In this document: in pieces, positions 1 through 11,400 of the stretch
Numbering within the stretch: position 1 is the first letter of the stretch
Layout of the letters: each line of letters starts with the position of its first letter
Assembly: GCA_037176845.1 (NCBI GenBank)
Contig: JAYKXP010000055.1
Coordinates: forward strand, 186,001 to 250,000
Length of the DNA stretch: 64,000 nucleotides
Direction: 5' to 3'
Source: Paramarasmius palmivorus
Taxonomy: Eukaryota; Basidiomycota; Agaricomycetes; Agaricales; Marasmiaceae
The notes under the pieces: generated by a model
What the model saw: the letters and a program-made list of their open reading frames with translations, nothing else
Databases searched by the model: none
Told to the model about the DNA's origin: nothing
Program-made: the position numbers and the translations under genes

Positions 1-234
1 AAGTTTTCCTTCCTCATCATACGCACAGGCAGCCAGCATACGCAGACTGAGCTCTTCCTGCCATTCCTTACTCTCCAATTTTCATATTTTTTGGCGGTTG
101 ACTGAGCTACAGTCGCTGGTCGGTCTGTAACAAGTGAACGAAACTTTGAAATGTACGTCTTGACAGGTTTCGTGTACAATTTTCCGTATTGAGCTGCTCA
201 ACACAGGTCCTCACGGAATCAACCGCAACCTCAG

Positions 235-3200
235 AACCTGAAGGAACGTATTGCGGCCCTCGAACAGCGAAACAATGCCACTCCACCTCCCTCATCTTTC
301 TCTACTTCTACACCCTCGTCAAGTTCAAGTCTTTTGACCCCTCAGCTGACTGGCGGAACATCAGCCTTGAAAGACAAAATCGCGAGATTCGAGAAAAAAG
401 GTGGAGTTCCAGTTCCACGGGGCTCGTTTGGTTTAGGTGCACCCCCTCCCGCTGAAAATGGCCAGCCCAGACGGAGAGGTGAACTCGTCGGGAATCGTAT
501 ACCATCAGTCAAATCACACCCTACTGGCCCTTTGAGTGCACAAACAACTGGAGGTTATGGGATGATGGGAGGAGTTAGTGCACACACAACGGGGGTCACA
601 GCTCATACAACAGGCTCCATGAGTCTTACCACTCATATGACGGGCTCGACAGCGGTGACTACACCGACTAGCGCCAAAATTCCGGGACTGGAGTACGACG
701 AGGACGACGAATCGACCGGTGGCTTTGCGCCGCCTGATTCAGCGCTAGGAGTTCCTCAGGGACTGGATTTTACATTCGCAGGGGATGTACCGCCCTCTCC
801 GGGGCCTGCTTCTCCTCTGCCCTCATCGGCACGGTCTACATCGCCTCCACCGGAGGATTTCTTGACTAGGCAACAGTCGCAGTCTAATGCTCGACGCGGC
901 CAGGCCTTTACTGCGGCACTAGAATTCGCGAAGAAAGCGGAGAGTGAAAACAAAGGTGTCTACACACGGACAACGTCACCTTCCCCGTCTCCACCGCCAA
1001 CTGCTAGCCGGAGATACTCGACCTTCGGTGCTGCTATCAATGGTGACGAAACAAAGGAAAAGGTAGATTATTTCAACTAATAAACTAGATATAACAGTGC
1101 TAATGTCTGAACAGGAAGAGACAATAGTTTCTGTTCCGAACCCCGGATTTGAACCACCACTTACCACGACCGCTATCAACACTGAATCTAAGGTGCGCTT
1201 CATCGTTATTGTGGGCTTAGCTCGCAACTGAGCGGCTATTCGGCAGTCCGAGGCGTCGGATGAGGTTGAATCGACACCAGAAATCGTTGCGTCACCTGTT
1301 AATGTTGCTTCGCCTCCCAAGGTAGCTTGCACATGTCCCAATACCTTGAAATTCGGCTAAACTACGATTTCATAGGTCGAAGCACCACTGCCGGTGCCAG
1401 AGAGAGTTGTGTCTCCTCCGCCGTCTGACATTGTGCCTGACAGCAAGGCACCTACATCGCCGCCGAAAACCCAATCTTCCAAAGTATCTATCACATCACC
1501 CAAAAGCGTCTCGAGCACACTGTCTGACGATAGCGACACCACCGTTGATGGAAAACCAGTGTTATGTGCTGATACTGATGAAGATGGTGAGTGTCTTTGG
1601 ATTTACATCGACCATAGGATCCTATTGAGATATCAATCAAACAGATTCAGATCTATTCGTGAAACCCATCAAACGTGATGGACACCGCTCGCCACCAAGC
1701 CCGCATTCCACTACTCCAAATCGATCTCTGCCATCAACACCACGAGATTCGACCGTGTCTATGCCAGCGACACCGAACTTGGAAGTCCCTTCTTCCCGAG
1801 ACTCCGTCCATACACGGGATTCGGTACTCTCCACATCAACGCGTGATTCCATGTTCACCACCGAATCTGAAGCGAGTCCCAGCCACCTGGCAATTGCCCA
1901 TAAAATCTCTCTGTCACCCGTCACCGAGAAAGGAAAGGCTATATTCATTCCCGGCGCAAAGGAAAGAGAGCGGTCTATATCCACAACTACTGCCACTGCA
2001 CCACCCGAGACCCAGATCGCGCCTGTTCCTGACAATCAGGCGCAAGATGAGTTTGGTGTCATTAGTCAGGCACAAGGCTAGGCCTCGAACCAACCTCACC
2101 GTTACCGCTGAGAAACAGTCGAATCGAGCATCGACGTTCTCTGCTGTGGTACATGGGAAGGTTAAGGAGACATATACCTCGCATACGTTACCTAGACGTG
2201 CTCCTGTACCAGCTACACCGCAGAAAAGCTCGGCCCCGGAAACACCAATGAGCCCTGGTTTCGGCGAACTGGCTTTGCTGATGGCTCAGAGCGCCTTGTT
2301 AGAACAAAAGCTGACTGATGGCGGACCGTTGGAGTTTGGCATAGAGAAGCGGTTGAGGGAGGAAGAAGCGCAGAGAAGGAGGAAGGAGGAGGAAGAGCGG
2401 AGAGCTGAAGAGGAGCGGGAGAATGAGGAGAAGCTCAAGCTCAAACGGACTCCGTCAACTAAGAGCAAGGATAGTAACAGGAGCAGGAAGTTGAGCTTGA
2501 AGAAGGCTTTCTCGAAAAGTGCCAAGAAAGAGACACCGCCTCTTCCTCTAGAACCTATACCGTCGTCTCCAGGTCCTGAGGCACAGACTCACTCGCATGC
2601 AATCAAGGCCAAGAGCAAATCGATGGAAGCGCTCTTGACTTCTCCGCCTCCACCGATGAATCATTTTCCCTCAGATCCTTCCCCTCAGAGTCTTGCCCCT
2701 CCTGCTCCGAGGACGAGATCGACGTCGGCTTCTGCCGCGACCTCAACAACGACCCTTGGAGGTTCTGACTCTGATGTACCCCCTACACCACCACCGAAGT
2801 CGCCAAACCATCAGAACAGATATATCGCCTCGATTCGTAGGTTTGCCAGCTCTTCCGGTGCGTCGTCGGCTGCTTCTACCGCTGCGGAGAAGGATGCTGA
2901 CTCATCCCCTTCGGCTGGTGGTGTTGGTTCTGGTGGTGTTGGTTCTGGTGGTGTCTCTTTTGATGATCCTGTACGTGGACGACCTCCTTCATCTCATTCT
3001 CAACGTCTTGGTGTTGCCAATGGAAACTGGAATCCGAATTCGGAATACAGCCCAGATCTCACTAGCTCAAGGACTATGCTTGAGACCCGGACCAGAACAC
3101 GATCTGGATCTAGATCGGGGAGCATAGTGCTTGTAGGTGGTGCGGCGAGTCCGACGGGAGCGTGGGGAGTTCGTACTTTGCAAGCGTGGGCACTGGTACT

Positions 3201-3905
3201 GGTACGATGCCTGGGTCGGTGTCTGAGGTTGGTGTGAAGAATGGAGTAGAAAATGGGAAAGTCAAAGGAGGAAATGAGAATAAAGAGGAGGTCACGCGTG
3301 GTGGGAGCCTGAAATGGCCCTCTACAGCGACATCGCCTAAGAAGCAGAGCAAAGTAGGACGGGCTGCATCGTTTGCGGAGAAGATGTGGAATAGGACGAG
3401 GACAAAATCCAGTGTCAGTACTGTTAGTACGGCTAGTACGGCTAACGATTCTGGTGGGTGTAGTGCGTTAAAAGGCTATACCTATGCTGATACTATTTTT
3501 GCAGACTACGAACCTAAGGTCTCTATTTCCGGCTCTTCTACATACTCGTTCATTACTACACCCTCACCTTCACTAATGCCTCCTCCTTCGCCGGGACCAT
3601 CTCTTCATGAACTCATCCTTTCAGAGCCATTGTCACTGAGTATACCAGAAGTATCTGAACCTGTGTCATACGAACAACCCCAAGTCAAGACGCCAACTTC
3701 GACCTCTCTGTCTTCTTCTCTGTCTTCCTCTACCTCTTCCTATCCCGATGCCCCTCGAATCTCTTGGATATCCACCTCATCAACCGGAACCGCTTCTCCG
3801 CTCTGGGATAAGGAGTTGTTTGACGCGTTTCCCAAGGTGCCGGATACCACTCCCATACCTGGACATAGCAGAGAGGACAGTCGAAGTACAGTCAAACTCG
3901 ACTAG
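235..3905 (+). CDS. Ser/Pro-rich coiled-coil protein, 5' end not seen
   Basis: I do not recognise a named family. The first visible exon opens after a CAG acceptor at 232-234 with a short helical segment (NLKERIAALEQRN), followed by TGGTSALKDKIARFEKK and VPVPRGSFGLGAPPP, a pattern suggesting a conserved N-terminal coiled coil and proline motif. Several short introns follow (about 1060-1115, 1193-1248, 1321-1376, 1588-1644). The rest is low-complexity Ser/Thr/Pro sequence, interrupted at about 2340-2450 by a strongly charged Glu/Arg/Lys helix and a Lys-rich stretch. GVGSGGVGSGGV repeats lie near 2920-2960. There is no signal peptide or membrane segment, so a cytoplasmic scaffold or cytoskeletal regulator is possible but is only inference. 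The frame changes near 2075 and near 3160 without convincing splice sites, which looks like single-base indels. The start codon is probably upstream of the window or in an unseen exon. Confidence 0.6.
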
Positions 3906-4207
3906 TTCAATCTTGGTTTACATTTTTTGATATTTTACACGCTCGTTCTTTTAGTGCTCTCGTGCTACTGCCAGTGCTTCCTTTCAAGTATAAACTACTC
4001 TATGCTCTCATTCTCGACCCCTCTGGATTTCACTTGCTCCTACATTGCATATTCTAGTTTACATGTAACATATAGATATTTTACTTACACACTCAACGAA
4101 GTCGGATTCAGTGGCGGAACATCCAAACGTTCATAGGCAGGAGAACTACTTATACGCTGGTTGAGAAATACGTGCAACTCAGGCGTCTATTTAAGGGGGA
4201 GTCTATT
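3906..4207. other. Convergent intergenic spacer
   Basis: About 300 bases between two gene 3' ends that face each other. The sequence is T-rich immediately after the stop at 3903-3905. I see no gene or clear repeat. Confidence 0.5.
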
Positions 4208-6128
4208 TCAAGGACCTTCAGCTGGGGGACGATCATTGGGGAGAGGATCAAGACCTGGAATGCTTCTAGTCGCCTTCGTCCATTCCCCCATTAACATATT
4301 TCGCAGTTCTCGTTCTCTATCCCATCCCCGTGGCTCGTACAGTTCGTGATGAATGACCTTTTTGTGAATGAAGCGAATAAACTCCTGCCCAGATGTGTGG
4401 GTCAAGAGACATGAACGGCGTCCGGTATCGCCTCGCTGGAGATGCTTTATCAGAACCGCCATAAAAGCCAACCTCTCGTCCCCGTCCTCTTCGACACCCG
4501 GGTAGGAATTCCACGAATACTGGCAGACCGGGAGCAAGGACTCAAGACTCGCATCCTGAATCATAGGGTTCGGATGTGCCCACAGAGCATCGAGGATGGA
4601 AAATGGCACGAAGAAAACGAATGCCGATCGCTTTGTCGAGTTTTAAATTCTTGAACCGGTCTATGGAATCTTTCAAATCGCGGACCACGCCAGTGCTGAC
4701 ACGCTCCAAGTCGACTAGAGTGAGCCAATACTGGCGAAAGGTCAAGACCTGTATCCCGACGTCCGAATGAAGCCCTGGATCAGGAATGCGCGGCGAACGT
4801 GCGACGGTTGTGTACCAGCCCAATCCTTCTGCTCTCGACTCTCGGAATCTTTTCGCATCTCGAAGTTCCTCCTGTACATCTGACTCTGTGAGTGTCTCCC
4901 ATATCGGAAGACTCCAGTAATTGAGAACAGCAGATATGACGACGGATGGATGTAACGGAAGACTTTGTATGATGTTTTGGAAAGTGTGGAACCATCGATG
5001 GGCTGTCCTGGAACATCCGAGTGGCCCAATCGAGAGCCCGTAGCTCATAAACCTTCAAATTGATCGGATCTGGGGTGTCATCGAAAGCAGCTAATACTCG
5101 GATGTCGCTGAAGAACCAATCCGGAGGCGGCGTGACAGCTCTCCACCACTCGTAACCTCGCTTCACTAGCAACCTTCCTATGGACGGTAACTGTCGCAAA
5201 ATCATGCAACAGAAGTGATATACCGCCCACGCCTGAGACGATTTATAAGGACAAACAAATCGAAAGGACGATAAATCGTCGGCTTTTCGGAGTAAATCGG
5301 CGCGAATGTTGACGACCATAGGTAGGCAGGTGGTAACAAGATACAACGCGCTTCCAAGACCAACTGCGATCAAACAGACGATGAAAAGTGCGAGGCTGCG
5401 GGTCCAGGTGAACTCAAGAAGTCCGGCGAAGAATAGAAGCAGTGCCAGCTCGAGAAGTATGGGTGTTGTTGCAACCAGTTGTGGTACATACCACTTCTCG
5501 AGACTGTCACGACGTAGTTGGCGAAGGGCTAGCGCTTCCATTGGTGTTCGCGTGGGGGTTTCCCGTCTATGCTCCCTGAGCCACTGCTTGCACAACAGGG
5601 CCAATAGCCCGGAAATGAGACCCAATATAAGGCTCAGGAATAGAAAACAGTTGATTCGAACGGATGATGGAGAGGGTTGAAATGCTTCTGGCTCCGGGAG
5701 AGTAGCGTTGGGATCTTGCAATTGACGAGAAATTCGTGAGAGGAGAATCACGGTCGCATCCCCGGAATCTTGCGAAAGCAGCTTATTCGATTCTACTGCA
5801 AACGCAGTTACGACGGCAGCGAATAGACCGGCCTAATCAAGGAATGGGTAAGCGCTGTACAATCCTAGAAAAGGATATGACTCACGAAAACCAAGAGAGT
5901 ATCGATGTCTTCCTTCCAGTTCTTTACAATGCCACCGTCATATTTGTTGACAAGTTTGAGCAGGGTCTCTAGAGACTCTTCGGTCGTGAATGACCTTCTT
6001 TCTTCAACGGGTGTCTAAGAAGCAGCATTTAGCGTCAAGAACTCGAGAAGGAAAACGGGAAAACTGCTCACAGTGCTCCTTCCATGCATGGTAGTCGGCC
6101 CACTGTCAGTATAACTGGTGCTCGCCAT
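4208..6128 (-). CDS. DUF6535-type multi-pass membrane protein
   Basis: This belongs to an integral membrane family expanded in Agaricomycetes and usually annotated with domain DUF6535; its function is unknown. ATG is at 6126-6128 (MASTSYTDSGPTT). A short intron near 6072-6016 leads to the hallmark segment with LLKLVNKYDGG and NWKEDIDTLLVFAGLF. A second intron (about 5886-5834) precedes AGLFAAVVTAFAVES. Further hydrophobic spans follow (FLFLSLILGLISGLLALL near 5640; two more near 5450-5310) around the typical CKQWLREH motif. The long C-terminal half is soluble, with RALDWATRMFQDS near 5030. Two frame changes (about 4985 and 4610) have no good splice sites but preserve protein continuity, so they look like one-base indels. 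Family assignment is fairly firm; role is unknown. Confidence 0.75.
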
Positions 6129-6638
6129 GGTTTGAGGCAGAGGGATGTCTCCCTTGGGCGGCGTGTTGTTCTCATGTATCAAATGCTGAGTAACATCACG
6201 TTGAGGGCGGGAAGTATTGCTATGTCCAATCTTTGCTCTGAAATCACTACAATCAGCTCAGGATTGACAATGAAGATGCATCTCCATACCAGTCAAACCT
6301 AATCATCCCTTCACAGCAAACAGGATTTATGACAGATTAGTGGCTTTCTTCAGCCATCATAAGGAGTCCGCAGTCTGTATGGGATCTCAGAAGTGTCGCG
6401 ATATCATGATTGATTGTGGTGGTCAATGCCAACGAGTGCTTAAGCGCTCCAGCGCTCATCCGCCGCGACTACCGAAGCACAGAAGCGCCCAGTCTTCCCA
6501 CGGCGACTCTTCGTCTTAAAGCTCGAAGTGAATTTGAAGACTACATCTATAGTAAAGGCCACAGCAAGAAAATACCAGTAAAAAATATAGATGTCGCTCC
6601 CTGGATCCTGAAGTTCAAGCCTAGCCTCCAACAACTAA
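6129..6638. other. Intergenic spacer without a supported gene
   Basis: About 510 bases between the 5' end of the DUF6535 gene and the 3' end of the F-box-like gene. The open frames here have no start context or recognisable domain. It probably holds the DUF6535 promoter. Confidence 0.4.
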
Positions 6639-7680
6639 TTAATCTTTCAGTTTCGCCCGGACTTCATCCACAGATAGGCCAATAACCTGTGATAGAGTAC
6701 CCTGGTTTAGACTCCCAGGCAAATGGGACAGCTGGAATTCCCACTCTCGTATTCCCAAACCACAATCAACAAGCAGCTGAAGCAATGGTATAATACGACT
6801 ATCTGCATAAAATTCGTCGAACAGGACGCCAGCGCCCACCAGTTCCAACCGACAACGGTTTGCGCTGAATGAGCTTGTCGATGAATCTAGCAAAAAATGT
6901 CTGAATCCTTCCAAGTTTGGAAGCAGACCATATCGCCGTGTCAATGCCCCCCAAGCTGTGTCCACTTGGAATGTGAACTCCTGTAAGCGACTCCCTCGCA
7001 AAAGAGACATCGCTGATTGGTTGAATGTCCCTTCGAGTCGTAACTTTCGGAGGCCAGTCAATGCAATGACTAGTTCCGGATCGTATGAAAGCCTGGAGAT
7101 ATGAAGTGTAATGGATTCGAGGCGTGTCAAGCACGACAAAATGCTGGCGAGAAGCTCTGCCTTGGGTTCACCTTCGTGGTAATTTGAATGAACTCTGAGG
7201 TCCTTTACATTCGCAAACCATCCCAAACATGCATATTCCGCTACGTCAATCCAGCAGGTTTCGCTTGAAAGCAGGAGGTCGAGTTTCTGCACGTTCCCAA
7301 ATAGCTCATTAGCCAACATCAACGAAGGCACTCGGGGTGAAGGATCGAGCAACCTTTGAAGGTAACGCTTTGGACGTGCGGCAAGGTTTAAAATGAGATA
7401 TCTGGGTCTGGCTGTTTGAAGAGTGGATAAAGGATGGTTGAGGAGTTCGACCAAACCCAAAAAGTGCTTCGCTGAACGTCGAGCAGCGCGGAGACCACGG
7501 AATAGGTGATACCGGGATCTAGGAACCCAAGCACGTCCAACGAGGCAAGATGACATGAGTGTGCGGTCAAGAATAAGCCCAGGTGGTAAGATGACGGGCA
7601 AAGCGTCGATAATTTCTTCCAATGATTTCAGAAGGAAGTTGAATTCCTGCACATTACAGCCTGAGTGCACTGCTACAAAA
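6639..7680 (-). CDS. F-box-like/LRR protein
   Basis: A typical mushroom F-box-like protein, a presumed substrate adaptor of SCF ubiquitin ligases. Near 7640 the sequence reads LPSEII in one frame and then EEIIDALP in the next, so one extra base appears to break the F-box helix. After that the frame is continuous: LMSSCLVGRAWVPRSRYHLF is the diagnostic motif of the Agaricomycete F-box-like group. It is followed by an irregular Leu-rich C-terminal half with LRR-like strands (LTRLESITLHISRL, LTGLRKLRLEGTF) that would bind a substrate. The true start lies upstream of a TGCAG acceptor near 7660 and was not located. The substrate is unknown. The C-terminus ends SVDEVRAKLKD. Confidence 0.65.
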
Positions 7681-7941
7681 CTTAAGATTCGAGAGCGAAT
7701 AGTAAGCTAAGAAACGACATACTCAGACAACTGGCGGTGGATAATGAACGACGAGGCTTCTGAGAGTCTCATCAGTCTTCGTAGTTGCTTGCTTTGTTGA
7801 TGTAAAGCACAACATACCTTGTCAATACCGTATCTAAGTAATTAAGATAGGATGAATGATCCACTGTCCAATGTCAAAGTTCATACAAGAGCCTGAGATA
7901 CATGAATCGCCCGCGTAGTCGAAATAACATAGCAAATTTAG

Positions 7942-8313
7942 TCAGCATCTGAGTTACAGTCATTGGAGTCTGCCTCACCTTTTCCCTACAAGCTGTCCGG
8001 CACCAGAGGAGGCTGGACGCCTTCCCGTGATTTGTTGATGGTGAACGCGTCAGGGAAAGAGACTGCGTGGGAATTTGCAGCATTTCAACTTGCCGGCGGC
8101 AATTTCGCAGGGTTGAACAGCTACTTTCAGCGAGTGTTCAATGAGCCATACTTAGGGACTGCTAGCAAGTCGATGGCCGTTGCTACCGCTGCATACTCTA
8201 GTACCTCTCATGGCTCTCTGAATGAACCCAGCTGGCGGGTGAAAAGTGAGTTTTCCTCAAAATATTTATCATAATTTTGCTTAATTTTAGCTTATTGTAG
8301 CGAGGCCTTGTGA
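7942..8313 (+). CDS. Unrecognised protein, 3' exons only
   Basis: An open segment begins after a TTTAG acceptor (7937-7941) and encodes about 100 residues containing YKLSGTRGGWTPSRDLLMVN and SYFQRVFNEPYLGTASKSMA. A consensus intron (GTGAGT at about 8248 to TTTTAG at 8290) joins it to a short last exon ending TYCSEAL and TGA at 8311-8313. No ATG lies in frame in the visible exon, so upstream exons or a broken gene are implied. I do not recognise the family. The composition (Gly, Ser, aromatic) suggests a secreted or enzymatic domain fragment, but that is a guess. Confidence 0.35.
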
Positions 8314-8425
8314 GTTCTATCTCAAAGGTCGATGTTTATTCGGCGACAGGTGTAATTTCTTGCATACGAATCCGGCACATGCTCAAAACTCTGAATTCAC
8401 GGGGGAAACGAGTTTTTCGTCGACA

Positions 8426-11400
8426 ATGAGCGTAACCATGGACGGAGATCGCCAGCAGGTCGGATTGGGACATCCTAAGAATGGCCGACAGTCACCATTT
8501 ACCAGAATACGTTCACCACCTCGCTCACCAAGACGTACGAGTCTGTTATTGGCATTAAAGGACGTGATTGGAGACGCTGCTGAAGACGAGGAAGAAGGGT
8601 CGGAGGAAGAAGACGAAGAAGGCAACGAGCAACCAGTGGCATCAACGTCAGGGACCTTGAATTTTTACCGAGAATCTGCAACGTCCAACTCAACATCTAT
8701 ATCCACCGTCAAACCAGCCCCAATTGACATTTCCTTTTCAACATCACATCCTTCCCCCGAGAATTCACCCCAACTCCAAGACGACGAACTTGGGCACTTG
8801 TCCACATTCCCAGACGGCGAAATTGCCAATCTTAGGCGACTCTCACGCGCATCACACGTTTCGCAACTCTCCACATTATCAGCATTATCATCCTCGTTGG
8901 GTCTCTCCCAGTTCCCTGTACCACCGTCATATACTTCTTTCTCAGACGGGAAAGATGATGATGAAGAAGAGGGAGATTCAGGATTCTATGATAGCACCCG
9001 TCCACAGCTTCGTAACCTACCCGAGTCGTTGACACTCAGTCCGCCGCGCACTACATTCAATCTCCTTGCTTCACCGTTTGGTAGTCCATCTTCAAGGGTC
9101 AATCCAAATGGGTTGATGTCGCCAGGTTTAATGTCACCTCGCGATCGTTCGCCCGTTGGTCCTTATGTGCCACGTTCACCGTTCTCTGGTACCTTTTCAC
9201 TATCACACGCCGCGTCTAATGATCCTTCCTCAGTAGGCCAGATCGCTGGCTATGGTGCAGACTGCGAACCAGAAGGTGAGGCCACAGATGATGGAAATGT
9301 CAGCGTGGAGTCGCTTGACTCTCCGACTGTTTATTACCAGCAGAAGGAGAAGGAGGCGCAAAGGGAATCTGTTTTCAGTGACTTCGATGTTGGGCTGAAT
9401 GACAGTATTGGGAGTCTCGAGATCCTCAAGCGGCCTGATTCGGAGTCTGTTTCACTTGAAGGGAGCTTCAGCCTCCTGAAACGACGGGACTCGATGCGTC
9501 GTTCGCCGTTGTCGGTTCAGATCCCTGAACCATCGGAGAACGATTCCGAGGAAGACACGCCAAGATCAGTGTTTGAGGACGATGACGATGACGATTATCG
9601 TTTCGATGGTGATGAGGAGATGGAAGATGAGGACGACGAGGACGAGGAAGAAGATAGGGACGAAGATGAAGAGGTTGAGGATGCCACAGAGCCAACTGGT
9701 TCAGGTCACACTTCTTTCTGGGATACCCAGGATACCATCGTCTACACTGGACAGCGTCAAAGTCGTTCCCAGCCGTCTTCGGAAACAGTAGAGTTCCTCG
9801 ACGACGAAGTTCAGGGCTGTTCATCTTTCAGAGGACGAACAGATAGCGTCGCCACAACGGAGCTTGACCTTCAGCCAATATCAGGTACTGCTCTAGGCGA
9901 TTTGGACGAAGAAGGTGACGCCGAGGAGGAAACAGCTCGTCTAGCATACCTCATCACGGACCGGGAGAACGATACTCTCAATTCTCTTATTGATGTCTAT
10001 TCCGACATCAGCGAAGAAGATGAGGCTGCGAATGATATCGCCGACCGTACGGAACGAGACCTCACTCCCAATGATCCCGATGAGGTCGACTGCTTGGAGA
10101 GTGGCATACCGCTTCCATCTCCTACACCTTCCGAAGTACATGCATACGCCTTGCTAGATCTATTTGAGAAGAACAAGCGGGAGCAAAGGCGCATCTCACC
10201 AGGTGATGCGTGGGCATACGAACCAGACGAGAGTTTCAGCACGAGTAGCTCAGTTTCCAGAACGGCGGCCATGGCTGCGTTGGCTGCAGCGATGACGGGG
10301 GGCTCGTCGCAGAAGGGCAATGACTCGTATGAACAGGATCGGAGCTTTGGGAGTGTTAGGTCGGCTTCAGATCAACTGATTTCGAACATGTCTGTTGTGT
10401 CTGCTGCTGCAATGTCTGCCTTAGCCGCTGCAATGACTTCATCTACTTCGGAGGTATCAGAAAAGGCAATCTCGGCTTCCTCGCCTGTGGATATGTGTTC
10501 ACCTCGGTCTTTGTTGAGGGAACGCGTGTTCACGCCACCGCCTCTCTTGTCGCATGCGCAGACGTCCCAGAGCGGAATCACAATCACACGAAGTACTGGC
10601 GCCTTCTCCCTTATTAAAGGAAAGGGTGTTCACGCCGCCCCCTTCATCCTTTTCTCAGTCGTCCAAGGTTGAGATCGAGTCTCAAGGACACCCTTCACCT
10701 TCACCTCTGTTAAAGGAAAGGGTTTTTACTCCTCCGCCACCTTCATTGTACTCCCAATCTCCGAAGGTCGAAGCTGAGTCTCAGGAGAGCGTCTCTCCTC
10801 CACCGAAGGAAAGAATGTTCACGCCTCCACCTTTGTCTTCTCATTCACAATCGCCTAGGTCGGAAGTTGCGTCTCGAGAAATCTCAATGCACTCTCAACC
10901 AAGAAATGAAAATGCCACAAGTTTTACTCCTCTTTCGTCCCATTCACAATTGCTCAGGATGGACGACTCACCCAAACCTTCTTATTCACCGACAGAAGAG
11001 GATGGTGCTGCTTCCCCGCCTCGTTCGTTGCATTTACAATCACCCACGACAAGAGATGCATCTCAAGAGGCTTCCACACCTATTCTGACTTCTCCATCTC
11101 TTGCATCCCATTCACAATCGCCCAGGCTGAACGACTCATCCATACCATCTCCACCAAGGGAAAGGGTATTCACACCACCTCTTACATCATCTCAACCGGA
11201 ACGCCCTGTAATACCTCAAGAACGACTTTCGATATCACAGCTTGAACATCGAACACCGCCACAGCAGTCCCAGTCATCACGTCCCCGTACACCGCGTTCG
11301 GCGCCAGCTGCTACAGCTGTGTACGAAAAGGATAAGAAAAGGACTAGTACGATGATTGAGCCGTTGCCTATGCTGTCGCTGGAAGCTGGATGTGAGGAGG

